Shown here: positions 21,554 through 32,158 of the stretch, piece by piece | Numbering within the stretch: the stretch's first letter is position 1 | Layout: every line of letters starts with the position of its first letter | Source: Euphorbia lathyris | Taxonomy: Eukaryota; Streptophyta; Magnoliopsida; Malpighiales; Euphorbiaceae | Assembly (NCBI RefSeq): GCF_963576675.1 | Contig: NC_088916.1 | Coordinates: 7,083,001-7,147,000 of the forward strand | Length of the DNA stretch: 64,000 nucleotides | Direction of reading: 5' to 3' | The notes under the pieces: generated by a model | What the model saw: the letters and a program-made list of their open reading frames with translations, nothing else | Databases searched by the model: none | What the model was told of the DNA's origin: nothing | Translations under genes and position numbers: made by a program

Positions 21554-22209
21554 GACAAAGAAAGAGGAAGATATCCATGATATTTATCTTGTTAATGCAG
21601 GTTTATTTATGTAAAATTGGATAATATATGGTATAGTTTTTGACATATATATGTTAGGTTTATGTTATATAAGCTCTAACAAACTTCATGTTTTGTACTT
21701 CTTATAAATTTCTTGAACTGTGTTTGATATATCCAAATCCCATATTTAGCAGCAGATACAGAGTTGGCCGAAGAAAGTTTTTTAAATTCTTAATATAATT
21801 TTCTTTTTATTAGTTAGCAAATTTTCTAATAATTTGTTTATTTTTACAGATTTCTATATTTAAAGCAATTTCAATTATTGAAAGATGCAAAGCTAGTTTC
21901 TAGCTCTGTAAAAAATTTACAGGACCAACCAAATCTTGCAGGATGAGGACGCGGAAGAATACGACGGTTGATTTGTAATTTTCTTTTGGACTAAATTACC
22001 TATTAGTTATAGTTAGGCTAATTATTTATAACTATTCAATGCTTTAAAAAGAATTTTTTAAAATGTTTTAACGAGTTAGAGAGAGAAAGAGCGAGTTAAA
22101 GAGAGAAAAAGAGCACAAAGAGACATAGGTCTATTTGGACATTACCCCTGCCATTTCCATCTTCTTAACTGGACTTCAAGAAGACAGCGTCTTCTTCTTT
22201 TTCAGCCGA
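21554..22209 (+). other. 3' flank of F-box copy 3, then noncoding
   Basis: To about 21,905 it matches the flank of copy 2. From 21,905 the match breaks and unrelated noncoding sequence follows, with a purine-rich GAGAGAAAGAGCGAGTTA repeat at 22,075-22,115. The flank sequence appears again at 23,007. Confidence 0.6.
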
Positions 22210-22331
22210 CATGGCTGGAGGGGCTCCAGCCATGGTGACTCTCTGGCGGAGCCAGGGTTAAAACCCCTTTTCATGGGGTTTCTGGCGGGGCCGGAGGGTC
22301 GGGAGACCCTCCCCTACCCCCTGGCTCCGTC
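22210..22331. repeat. GC-rich cluster of hairpins
   Basis: CATGGCTGGAG/CTCCAGCCATG is an 11-bp perfect stem with a GGG loop (22,210-22,234). An outer stem GGCGGAGCCAGGG (22,245) against CCCTGGCTCCGTCC (22,318) encloses two further hairpins, AAACCCC/GGGGTTT (22,261-22,281) and GAGGGTC/GACCCTC (22,294-22,311). The GC content is far above that of the neighbours. It may be a foldback element or a captured RNA gene relic. Confidence 0.75.
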
Positions 22332-22740
22332 CCTGGTTATGAATCTTGTTATCTAAACTTGACAATTGCGTCATTTTATCAGTAATAAATCACAAACATA
22401 TGTTGAGATGTGGAAAAAAATGCAGTCTTTTGTACGAATTAAACAAAAAAAATTAAAAAATTCACCGAATTTATAAATATTAATCTCCAATTCTATTATT
22501 AAATTATAAAAAACATGAAATCCTTTTTTAGAACGAATTGATATGCAATTGATGCTGAATAAGGAAAAAAATATGTGTTTTATAATAGTGTCTGTAATTG
22601 ACTCAAATTATCAATATTATGGGTAAAATTACTCTTGGCTTGACTGCCAACGTTAGGAGTAAAATTGCATCATTTTAGATGTTGGGGGTAAAATTGCTCC
22701 TAATCCAAAATATTAGGTTATTTTTGCATCTTAACTCTTG
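22332..22740. mobile_element. MITE family A, copy 3 (interior plus right arm)
   Basis: It shares AATATTAATCTCCAATTCTA with copy 1. The right arm (TAATTGACTCAAATTATC.. to TTTTTGCATC) is the inverse of the left arms at 11,531 and 19,150. Confidence 0.65.
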
Positions 22741-23006
22741 TTTGTTGTTGCAGTTAGCCTATTATCTTAACCATTATTTGTTGTTACAGTTAGCCTGTTG
22801 ATTATTAATAGAGAAAAGTAAAAAAAAAAAAAAAAAAAAAAATTAGTTTGACCTATTTGCAAATACAAAAAGTTCACAAGCAGGGTATGTGAACTTAATC
22901 TTTCTTAAAAGTTTGCAAAAGAGTATGTGAACTTAATCTTTCTTTCAAAAACAAAACTGTTGTATCTAAAAAAGTGATTTGAAGCAACAAAAAATTGTTG
23001 TACCCC
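22741..23006. other. Spacer with poly-A and short repeats
   Basis: It contains a poly-A tract at about 22,820-22,841 and a duplicated AGTATGTGAACTTAATCTTT segment (about 22,885 and 22,925). No gene is seen. Confidence 0.6.
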
Positions 23007-23172
23007 AAAAATTCTTAATATAGTTTTTATTTTATTAGTTAACTAGTCCTCAAGAGCAACTACATAACAAATTTACTAATACTTTGTTTAATTTTACACA
23101 TTTATATATTTAAAGCAATTTCAATTATTGAAAGATGCAAAGCTAGTTTTTAGGCTCTATTTTATTGCAGCT
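23007..23172 (+). repeat. Extra copy of the F-box 3' flank
   Basis: TTCTTAATATAG..GATGCAAAGCTAGTTTTTAGG matches 15,475-15,610 and 21,785-21,905 but has no F-box next to it. It is a remnant of the segmental duplications. Confidence 0.75.
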
Positions 23173-23335
23173 AGCAAATTAATAAAGCCTTTGTACTTAT
23201 TAAAAAAAGGCTTGCAAACTAAAAAAGGATTAATAATCTTTAGTCTTTGTACTTATTAAAAAAAATGGTTTAATAATAATCTTTAGCCTCCAAGGCAGGT
23301 TGACTAGTAGAAGCGTTAACTCTAAAAAAAAGAGA

Positions 23336-23690
23336 GCGCGGGATGGAATGTTACTCTAAATTACAACAGTATTCAGTTTGAAGTTGATGTGAAAAGGGTT
23401 ACCAATAGTTTATGTTTAGGGCGTCGTAACTTAATAGAATATAGAGATGTTATTCAAGATGTTAGAAATTTGCTTCAAAATTACCTGACTTGTTTGGTGT
23501 CTTTTCTTTCTCGATTAGCAAAAAAAGTTGTTCATTAATTAGTTCGTAATTCTTGTTTTAATGCTAATCTGTTTATTTCTTTTTATATCCCTAGTTTTTT
23601 TAGAAAATGCTTTATGCAAAAACTTGAGTTTTTTTTTTTCTTAATTCTTAATGAATTGGTTCTTTCTTAAAAAAAAAAAAAACATACCAC
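23336..23690 (+). pseudogene. LINE ORF2 3' end (RNase H) fragment with A-rich tail
   Basis: The translation at 23,352-23,610 fits the C-terminal RNase H-like part of plant LINE ORF2: a FEVDVKRVTNSL segment, then IQDVRNLL, then RLAKKVVH with a stop where the family has a helix residue, then YIPSFF. It is followed by T- and A-rich sequence resembling a LINE 3' end. It is a 5'-truncated old copy. Confidence 0.55.
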
Positions 23691-24628
23691 TACATTAACT
23701 TCAACCCATAATTTATTATGAGCAATATAAACATATATAATTTATAATATAAATTAGACTAAATATTTGAAATGTTATTTAAAATTATTTATTTTTATTT
23801 TATATTTAATAAAATCCAATTAATAATATTTAAACTTTAAATATATATAAAAATAAATAACTTCAAATAAAATGAAGTTTAGTGACTTTTTTTAAATTGA
23901 TCCCAAATATCAGTGATCATTGATGTAATTTACATCAAATTTAGTGAATTTGTCAAATACATATGATCTATGCTAAAAAAATTCCTCCCAAATCGATCCA
24001 ATATGAAAACTACTTTGTAATTTTTTTTATCCATCAATGTGCATTAATTCCTTTTCACATATTTCCTTGAGATAAGTGTCTATTAATCTTATATTTTCAA
24101 ATTTTCTCCTAGTTTGCAACGTCCTTCAGTAGAATTCTCCTCGTGTTTAAAATCAAAACCAGGCCGAAATAACTGATCAAATCAATAAATTCCAGTTTTT
24201 CAATTTGGTTTTTTGATCTATTTGATTCTATTTCGGTCTTAGTTTATAAAATATATCACTGATATCGGTCGGTTTGATTTTATGAAAAAATTACTGAATT
24301 AACCGCTTTATTTATTATTCCGTCTAGGACTTGTAAATTATCAGAACCGGCCATGTTCTTGACCAAAATGGTGTTAAAATTTCACCAAAAATAGTTGAAA
24401 ATGTCCTCAAGAGATTTGAGAATGATGGAGATTTGAGAATGATGGTATGGTATGGTCTACAATAGTATTGTTTTATACCATAACAAACAAGAATTTATAA
24501 AAATATCAATTAAAGAAGGAATATATCTTGCTTTTATTTATGAATCGGTATCACAATTACAAATTAAGCATCTACATCCGGTATTGATGGATTGTAATGC
24601 TAGCTGGAAAACAGAAAAAACATTAATA
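23691..24628. other. AT-rich intergenic, nothing recognised
   Basis: This is very AT-rich sequence with runs of TTAATAT / AAATAATTT. No ORF, inverted ends or RNA gene could be supported. Confidence 0.6.
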
Positions 24629-25171
24629 CTAATAACTATCAATTTCTTGACATTGGTCGTCAAAATAAGCAGTTTTCACGATTTGTACACAAAAAGTGAG
24701 TCCCGGAAGGTTGAGAGTAGATGGATCATTAAGAAAATGAGAAGCAAAGGAGGAGACTTTGGGTAAGATATAATCAATGTAGTCTTGAGTAGGAAAATCA
24801 TATTCAACATCTCCTATCACTTCGCCAATTGTGGAGACTAGTGCCTTTCGTATGATGCTTTCCCTAATACCCATTAATGATAAGAAGGTGCGTGATTGAG
24901 GGTATGATTTCAAGATTGCAGATACAGGTACTGGATCCGAGTTTGAGAGTTGAGGACAATGGTGAAATTCGACTTCGAGTTGGATTTTGTCATCAAATTT
25001 AAGAGCTTCAGCATAGTTCCAACTTATATCATCCAATTCAGCAACTTCATTGTAGTCCCAATTTATACTATAATAAGTCTCATACTTGAGCATTGTTAAA
25101 TCACTAAGAACATCAAAAATGAAGTTTTGATAGAGAGAGCCTCTAGCAAGAGCTGTGAATGAGTGGAACAT
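24629..25171 (-). CDS. Hypothetical protein, 180 residues
   Basis: The ATG at 25,171 opens a 180-codon frame; the frame is open a further 27 codons upstream without another ATG, so an upstream exon or a 5' truncation is possible. The protein is acidic and hydrophilic, with FIFDVLSDLTMLKY near the start, VEFHHCPQL in the middle and FDDQCQEIDSY at the end. It has no clear transmembrane segment, signal peptide or zinc-finger pattern (only three cysteines from the ATG on). The sequence has ordinary codon use and no internal stop, unlike the surrounding debris, so it may be a real gene or the terminal exon of one. I do not recognise the family. Confidence 0.45.
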   Translation of the reverse strand: MFHSFTALARGSLYQNFIFDVLSDLTMLKYETYYSINWDYNEVAELDDISWNYAEALKFDDKIQLEVEFHHCPQLSNSDPVPVSAILKSYPQSRTFLSLMGIRESIIRKALVSTIGEVIGDVEYDFPTQDYIDYILPKVSSFASHFLNDPSTLNLPGLTFCVQIVKTAYFDDQCQEIDSY

Positions 25172-25777
25172 TGAGTTCTTATCATATATATAAACACATT
25201 GTGGAAAGCTTTTCCCTCTAGGAAAAGAATCCAATATTAATTTCAGAAATAACCTCTTTTATATTTAATGATTATCTAACAACACATTAAACTGATAATT
25301 AAATCCAAACTAACGTTTTTTTACTCTCCCACGTGCAGTTTTTTTTACAAGACTCTCATCCGTAACTTACAATTAATTGTAAAAACATTAGTTACTTAGA
25401 TTTTAATTTTATCACGTTAAAACCTGTATGAGTTATGAACTTATGCTATTACTTTTTTTAAATTAATAAATAATTAGCTAAATTATGAATGGAAGAAGAT
25501 GATTTTGAGGTCTGATGAGATCAATCTCCTGAAAATAGAATTGTGATTCAAACTTTAATCTTGTGTGTCGAGTTATCACCAGAAAACCGAGAAATAAGTC
25601 AAACGAATCGAAACAGAAGTTCTAGAAGCTGAATAAAATATGGCATAGAGGAAAATCACTCTTATAGAAAGACTATTGGAATGTTTTGTTTTTCTCAATT
25701 AATTCAAGAATTAACTTAGGAATTAATTTTATTGAGTTAATTCATGTTAATAGCAATAAAAATCAATGTAACCACTC
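25172..25777. other. Intergenic between the hypothetical gene and the LINE
   Basis: This is AT-rich sequence; no gene or repeat ends were recognised. It could contain the promoter or an upstream exon of the minus-strand ORF. Confidence 0.5.
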
Positions 25778-25781
25778 AAAA

Positions 25782-25796
25782 GTTTTACATAATTAA
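25782..25796 (+). repeat. Left target-site duplication of the LINE
   Basis: GTTTTACATAATTAA is repeated exactly at 63,983-63,997 just after the LINE's A-tail. Confidence 0.85.
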
Positions 25797-25848
25797 ATGG
25801 ACTACTTTTAATAAAAAAAATGTCTCTCTTTTTGCTCTGCTAGGGATT

Positions 25849-27954
25849 ATGGTGAAAGCCAACCGTGTGAGGGAGAGATCGTCGGAGAGGGTGGCGGGCG
25901 GTGAGGTTGGGGGGCGGTTTAGAGGGGATCGGGAGGAGGGATGGGGGGTGGTGCGTCGGATGAGGAAGAGGATGGGAGAGGAGGGAGATTGGCAGAGGGC
26001 ATGGGTGGTGGGGGATCGCTGGCGGTGCAGGTTGGAAAGGGGCAGGCGCCTGGATCGGGCGCTGGATTGGTGGCGCCGGCAGATCTAGGGGGAGATGGAT
26101 CGGAAGTGCAGGATGGGAAGGGGCAGGCACCGGGAATGGGTGCCGGTTTAGGGGCGGTCTCTATGGGAGATGTGCCGGCAGATCTGGGGGGGCAATGGAC
26201 CCAGACACCGCTCGGCTGAGCAGGAGGGTAAGGGGAAGGCACCGGGGTTTGGCCTTGGCTTGGTGGCGGACACTAGGGTAGGAGGTCCGGCAGTGCTGGG
26301 GGGCGCGACTGGTGCAGAGGGAGCCGTAGGTGCCGGGATGTGCCAGGCGGGTGGCTCTGTGGAGCGGAGGGGTGGGGCGATTGCCCAGGCTGGCGGCAGG
26401 GATGCTGGGGGCGTTGGCCGGGCACTGGTGAGCAGTGTGGCCTGGGGTAGGGCTGGGGATTTTAGGGCTGGCCGGAATTTTGGGTGCGCAAATGCCTCTG
26501 TGAACCCGGACTGTATAAGTGTATCTCCTAGACAGTTTGGAGATTTAGAAAATAAAAGCAAATCGGTCATTGGTATTGGGAGAGGATCAGTTATGGGGGT
26601 GGTTGAGGAGGAGCCTTGTTCAGATGATGTTATTATGGAGGGAATTGTGGAAGAAGTTTATTCGGAGTCTGATGAAGAGGATGAGGATCAGGATGATCTG
26701 TTATGTCCTGTAACTAGGCTCTCATCAGCCGATAAGCGGGCGCTTAAGGATAAGTGGAGGATCTCATTAATAGTGACGGTACTTGGGAAAAGAATCAGCT
26801 TTAGCTATTTTGCTCAGAGGATCCAAGCTCAGTGGGCAAAGAAAGGTAAAGTCAGTATTACTGACTTGGAAAATGAATACTATGTCATTAAATTTACTCG
26901 AGTTGAGGATTATAACGATGTGATCAATGGAGGACCGTACATTATTTCCAATCATGTTCTGGCCTTAAGGCCATGGGTTCCTAATTTTAATCCTCATGAT
27001 TGCTCGGTTAACTGGATTTTGACATGGGTTAGGTTCCCAGGCCTACCTATCGAGTATTATAGTGAAAGTTTCCTTAATAAGATAGGCGATTTTGTTGGAA
27101 AAGTCCACCATGTGGACAAAACTACCATTGGGGTTATTAGAGGTAGGTTTGCAAGAGTGTGTATTGATATTGATCTTGCCAAACCTCTTTTGTCAAAATT
27201 CTGTGTTCACAATAAGGTTTACTTTATTGAGTATGAAGGCCTACATAATATTTGTTTTGAATACGGTATGTATGGTCACACTTATGAGGGATGCCCTAAG
27301 AGGGAGAAGGTGTTAGAAGAGGTGATTGATGGTGTTGATGATAGAGCTAAAGGGATCCAAGGAGATGGGGGGAATTTTGGCCCATGGATGGTAGCTAAGA
27401 GGACGGCTAGACGAAGGACGAGACCAGTTGTGGTACAAAATCGTCCCCCTGACATAAATACCGAGGCTACTCTGGCCCATCCTATTGCTAAACCGATTGT
27501 TAAGGAGAAGCCTACTCCAAAAATTTGGGTGGCTTCTGGGGTTACTTCGGTCATCACTTCAGGGTCTAGATTTGGGGCTCTGTCTATTGAGGACGTCCAA
27601 GATTCTGGCCAGGCTGAAGAACACATTGAGCAAAGTATGCCAGGATTAGAATCGGCTGAACCATCAAATAAGGTGGTTGAGACAGTTAATCCCCTTTTTA
27701 GTTCCAAAGGAGAAGCCCAGATTGGGACCCAAGCTCTGGCTTCTCAAGGGAAAGTGAAGCTGAATGAGGTTAGTATTCCTAGTTACCATGGTGAACCTAG
27801 TATAGGGAAGGCTATGAGTGTTAACAAAACTAGCATGAAAAAACCTAAAGGCAAACAGAAAATTGCCCATAGCTCTATAGTTTTGTCAGATAAGAGAGGT
27901 CCTGCTAGTACCTCGGCGAGGCTCTTAGGAGCCCCTAATAAATACCTGGTCTAG
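25849..27954 (+). pseudogene. LINE ORF1: Gly-rich N-terminus, DUF4283, zinc knuckle
   Basis: The frame starting at the ATG at 25,849 shifts twice in a G-rich N-terminal part (between about 25,950 and 26,200) and is then open to 27,954. The N-terminal part has three repeats of GKG(Q/K)APGxGxGL (near 26,035, 26,117 and 26,229). An acidic stretch precedes the DUF4283 nucleic-acid-binding domain (about 26,720-27,240; KDKWRISLIVTVLGKRISF, VRFPGLPIEYY). A CCHC knuckle follows (near 27,250) in which the second Cys is replaced: CFEYGMYGHTYEGC. ORF1 proteins bind the element RNA. The G-rich repeats probably explain the frame slips. Confidence 0.75.
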
Positions 27955-27986
27955 GGTTTTGGGTGGGGTCAGTTGTCCTCCTTTCT

Positions 27987-30605
27987 ATGGATTTGCTGGT
28001 TTGGAATGTTAGAGGTGCGGCTAGCAAGGCTACCCGTATCCATATTAAAGATTTAATTAAACAGTTTAATCCTTCTTGTTTTGTTTTAATGGAAACTAAG
28101 ATTAGTGGAGTTAAAGCAGACGAGGTGGTTAAGAAGTTTAGGAACTAGAAGTGTGTTAGATCGGAGGCTACTGGCCGGGCTAGTGGGATTTGGCTGTTTT
28201 GGAGGCCAGATTGTGTTCATTTTGATATTGTTAGTATGGATAAACAGTTTATTCATAGTAAAGTTAGTTTCTCTGGCATTAAACCTTTCTTTATTACCTG
28301 GGTGTATGTTGATCCTGTCCTGGCTAATCGGAAACGGCTTTGGGAGATCCTATTCTCTATGAGTGTTAGTATGACTGAGTCTTGGTTTGTGGCTGGTGAC
28401 TTTAATGATATTGCCCATATGAGTGATCAGAGAGGGGGTGCGAATCACTATGTTAACCGTTGCCTCAATCATAAGCATAGTATGGATTTATGTGGGCTTT
28501 CTGATCTGGGTGCCGCTGGTCATAAGTTTACGTGGAAGCGTAACAGTACCTTTGTTCGTTTGGATAAAGTTTACGCTAATGTTTCAGCTCAGTCTAGATT
28601 TCCTGAAGTGTCTGTGTTAAATTTGCCTTTCATGCATTCAAATCACTGTCCTATTTTAGTCAGGCTGGTGAGAGATAATCGACCTAGGGGGAGAGACCTT
28701 TTAGGTATCAGGTGGCTTGGGAATCTCATCCTGAGTTTGGGGATTTCGTTCATGACAATTGGAAGCCTCACTCTAATGTCTTACAAGCTGCTGAGGGCTT
28801 CAGAAAGAACGTTTAGGGGTGGAATAAAAACGTTTTTGGTCATATTATGAGGAGGAAGAATAAATTATTGAGTAGAATTGAGGGCATTCAGCACAAGTTG
28901 GAGATTAGATTCGACCACAGTCTGGATGGCCTCCTCAGAACCCTTGAGAAGGAGTTGGAAGTTGTGCTGAGACAGGAAGAGCTTCTTTGGTTTCAGAAAT
29001 CTAGGAAAGCCTGGATCAAAGATGGGGATCGGAATACCAGATACTTTCATCTATCTACTGTTATTAGAAGACGGAAAAATAGGATTGATGCTATTAAAGA
29101 CTCTAATGGAGATTGGGTTTATGAGGATGAAGATATTCGTCAATTGGCCCTTAACTTCTATAAAGACCTTTTTAAGGAGGACCCGGTTGATCTGGTCAAG
29201 GCTCAGACTGTCGCTACCTTTCCCATTGTGGGAGAGGATAGAATTCAGGAAGCTTTCCATCCTATTTCCCAGAAAGAAATTGATCAAGCTATTTTTAGTA
29301 TTGGGGCTACTAAAGCTCCTGGAGTTGATGGCATGCCTGCTGGTTTTTACCATAAACACTGGGAGGTTGTGAAGGAAGGCTTTTATAGCTTTATTAAAGG
29401 GGTTTTTAACGGATCTCAGGATATCGGGCTCGTTAACAGCACTCTTCTTGTTCTGATTCCGAAAGTGGAGAAGCCTTCATCCTTCTTACAAATGAGGCCT
29501 ATCAGCCTTTGTAATGTTCTCTATAAAACTATTACAAAAATTGTGGCCAATAGAATCCGTTGTATCATTCCTGATATCATTAGCCAAAATCAGGGAAGCT
29601 TTGTTCCTGGTAGACAAATGATGGATAATGTTGTCATTGCCCAAGAGATGGTCCATTCTATGAAAATAAAAAAGGGAAAGAAAGGTATTGTGGCTCTCAA
29701 ATTGGATCTGGAGAAAGCTTATGATCGCATAAACTGGAGTTTCCTTCTTAAGAGTCTGGAGAGGGCAAGGATCCCGGACACTTGGAGGAATTTAATTAAG
29801 GGTTGCATCTCTTCTCCTGTGTTTCAAATTTTGATCAATGGGGATATATCGGAGGGTTTTTCTCCTTCTTGGGGTATCCGTCAAGGGGATCCAATGAGCC
29901 CTTTCTTATTTGTTATTGCAATGGAAAGATTGACTCACATGATCCAAGATGCTGTTGGTAATGGGAGATTCCATCCAGTTTCCATCAATAAATTCTGTCC
30001 CCAGGTTACCCACTTGTTCTTTGCGGATGATGTTTTGATTTTTGTGGAAGGTAATGAGGAGCAGTTAAGTGTGATTATGGATATTCTGGACTGTTTCTGC
30101 TTTGCCTCTGGGCAAAAGCTTAATATCCAGAAGTCCAGAATGATGTGTTCTAGGAATATGAATCAGGGAGCCTGCAAAAGGTTGAGTGCTTTGTCTGGAA
30201 TTCCTCTGACTAACTCTCTGGGGAAGTATCTTGGTATTCCCCTCCATAGTGAAAGAGTCTCTAAAGCTTCTTTCAAGGATATTTTGGACAAAACTAATAA
30301 GAAGTGTGCCGTTTGGAAAGCTAAGACTCTTTCTCTTGCGGGTCGCCTTACTTTGGTTCAGTCTATCAATTGTGCAGCTCCTAATCACATTATACAGACT
30401 TGTCACCTTCCCGAGCCTGTGCTCAAAGATCATGATAAAATCAATCGTTGGTTCCTATGGGGGGAAGCTGAGGAGGGGAGAAAGATTCACCTAGTGCCTT
30501 GGAATGAGGTTTGTCAGCCTAAAGATATGGGAGGTCTGGGCATCAGGAAAGTCAGAGATAATAACAAAGTTTTATTAATGAAGCTTCTGTGGCGAATGTG
30601 GCAAC
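27987..30605 (+). pseudogene. LINE ORF2, 5' part: endonuclease and reverse transcriptase
   Basis: The ATG at 27,987 begins the AP-like endonuclease (LLVWNVRGAAS, METKISG, AGDFNDI, HSNHCPI), which nicks the target. A TAG stops the frame at 28,146, a frame change lies between about 28,620 and 28,697, and another TAG is at 28,814. From 28,847 the reverse transcriptase is open: LKLDLEKAYDRI, IRQGDPMSPFLF and the catalytic FADD motif in HLFFADDVLIF (near 30,020). The frame runs directly into the copia LTR at 30,606 and continues after it at 62,449. Confidence 0.88.
30601..30605 (+). repeat. Left target duplication of the copia element
   Basis: GCAAC before the 5' LTR, against ACAAC at 62,444-62,448 after the 3' LTR. 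One base differs, so it has mutated since insertion. Confidence 0.75.
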
Positions 30606-32095
30606 TATTGAAACACCTTTCCAACGTAATTTTGATTTGAAAAAATTATTTAAGTTAATCCATGATTAAGACAATTAAATTTAAGTGCTTTGATTTAATT
30701 GTACTAATGTGTTTGTTCAATGTTGAGTATAAAAATATTTATAAGAACAGGAATCAAATTAAGACAGAACATAGTCAGCATGACAACATAGCGCGGGCTG
30801 AGTAAAGAATAACTCAGTACGAAAGAAGGAAAGTCTTCTTTAGAACCGAAGCTTACAAATGAAGCTGATCACAGAAGCTGAGTGAAAAGCAACTTAGCAT
30901 AAAAGAAGAGAAGTCTTCTTCGGAACTATATCTTGCAGAACGAAGCTGACTGTGGAAGTTGAGTGAAAGGCAACTCAGTATCGGAATTGGAAACAATCAA
31001 AGACAACGGCTATCAAAGTCATGCTGAATGATTTTAAGGACAGCACCAATGATCCGTTTGCTAAAAGACAAGATCCGATAGTGATCTGCACCAATTCAGA
31101 AGCTTTGGAATTATGCATGGATACAGTTTCGAGATGCATGGGTCAATTGTCCACTGGCTAAATGACTAAACCTGCACAAGAAGACAAACCTGCGAGAAGA
31201 AGACAAGCCTGGCGTCTGTGGAATTCAGACGACAGGATTGGCCTGCAAATCTGATGCTAACCAGAACAATGTCGGAAGGAAGAGCCGTTTGGATTCAATG
31301 GATAGATCCGAATTCAAATGATTGTGTCTTCAGATTTCAACTATAAAAGGACAAGTACACTTCTTGGATCCTTTGCTGAAAAAATACAAGTGAAAACGAG
31401 CATACATACAAAGCACATCAAAACAAGAAAAAGATCTTACACCAAATTTCTATCTCTGTGTAAAAGCTAGATTGATTTTGTAATCATCTAAAGTGTTCTT
31501 TGTTTGAAAAAGAATAAGTCTGTATCAATTGTAAAATTGAGAGAGTTGTGCTGAGTACTCGGTTTTAAGTACTCAGTGGTAGAGAAATCTAGGTGTTCGG
31601 TTATAGCACTTAGTAGGAGTTGAGTAGATGAATAGAGGACGGTACTCTTGCATATTCAACTGCCTTGTAAACGGTTTGTGCTCTACCTTTAAAGAGCTCA
31701 GTATTGGATTGAAAAAGCCCGGAGGAATTCTGGGGACTGGACGTAGGCGGAGAGGCCGAACCAGGATAAGTCGTGCTGAGTAATTTCTATCTCTCTCTCA
31801 ATATATATCTGTATGTGTTGCTTGATATATTTACTCAGTATATAAATTGTTCAAGCTGACACTGAGTAGATCAGAGTGTTGAGTTGGAAGCTGACCACAA
31901 AAGTGTCATTTCCCAACTCTCAAGTAAAACAGTTCTAGTCAGTATCTGACTAAAGCCGTCTTACGTATCACTCGGCCGTGCTGACCAAAACTGAGTTGTG
32001 AAACTCAAAGATTTATATTAAGTCAGCATAATTAAAACGAAAAAGTTATATTAGTTCCTAACCCCCCCTTGGAACTAATCACACGGGACCAACAA
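30606..32095 (+). repeat. Copia 5' LTR
   Basis: It begins TATTGAAACACC (the 3' LTR has TGTTGAAACACC) and ends GGGACCAACA. A TATA box, TATAAAAG, is at 31,342. The sequence is full of CTGAGTA / ACTCAGTA words. It differs from the 3' LTR at only scattered positions. Confidence 0.93.
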
Positions 32096-32097
32096 GT

Positions 32098-32110
32098 GGT
32101 ATCAGAGCCT
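32098..32110 (+). other. Copia primer-binding site (initiator Met tRNA type)
   Basis: TGGTATCAGAGCC lies two bases after the LTR, the usual complement of the 3' end of plant initiator Met tRNA, which primes minus-strand DNA synthesis. Confidence 0.92.
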
Positions 32111-32158
32111 AATAGCTCACTACTCAAAGATATAGCTATCTTGAGCTGATCCCGATAA

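Noticed and set aside
22135..22356. 73-codon ORF over the GC-rich hairpin cluster
   Set aside because: The translation follows hairpin sequence and has no recognisable domain.
25840..26570. Pro/Ala-rich ORFs on the minus strand
   Set aside because: They are antisense images of the Gly-rich LINE ORF1 N-terminus.
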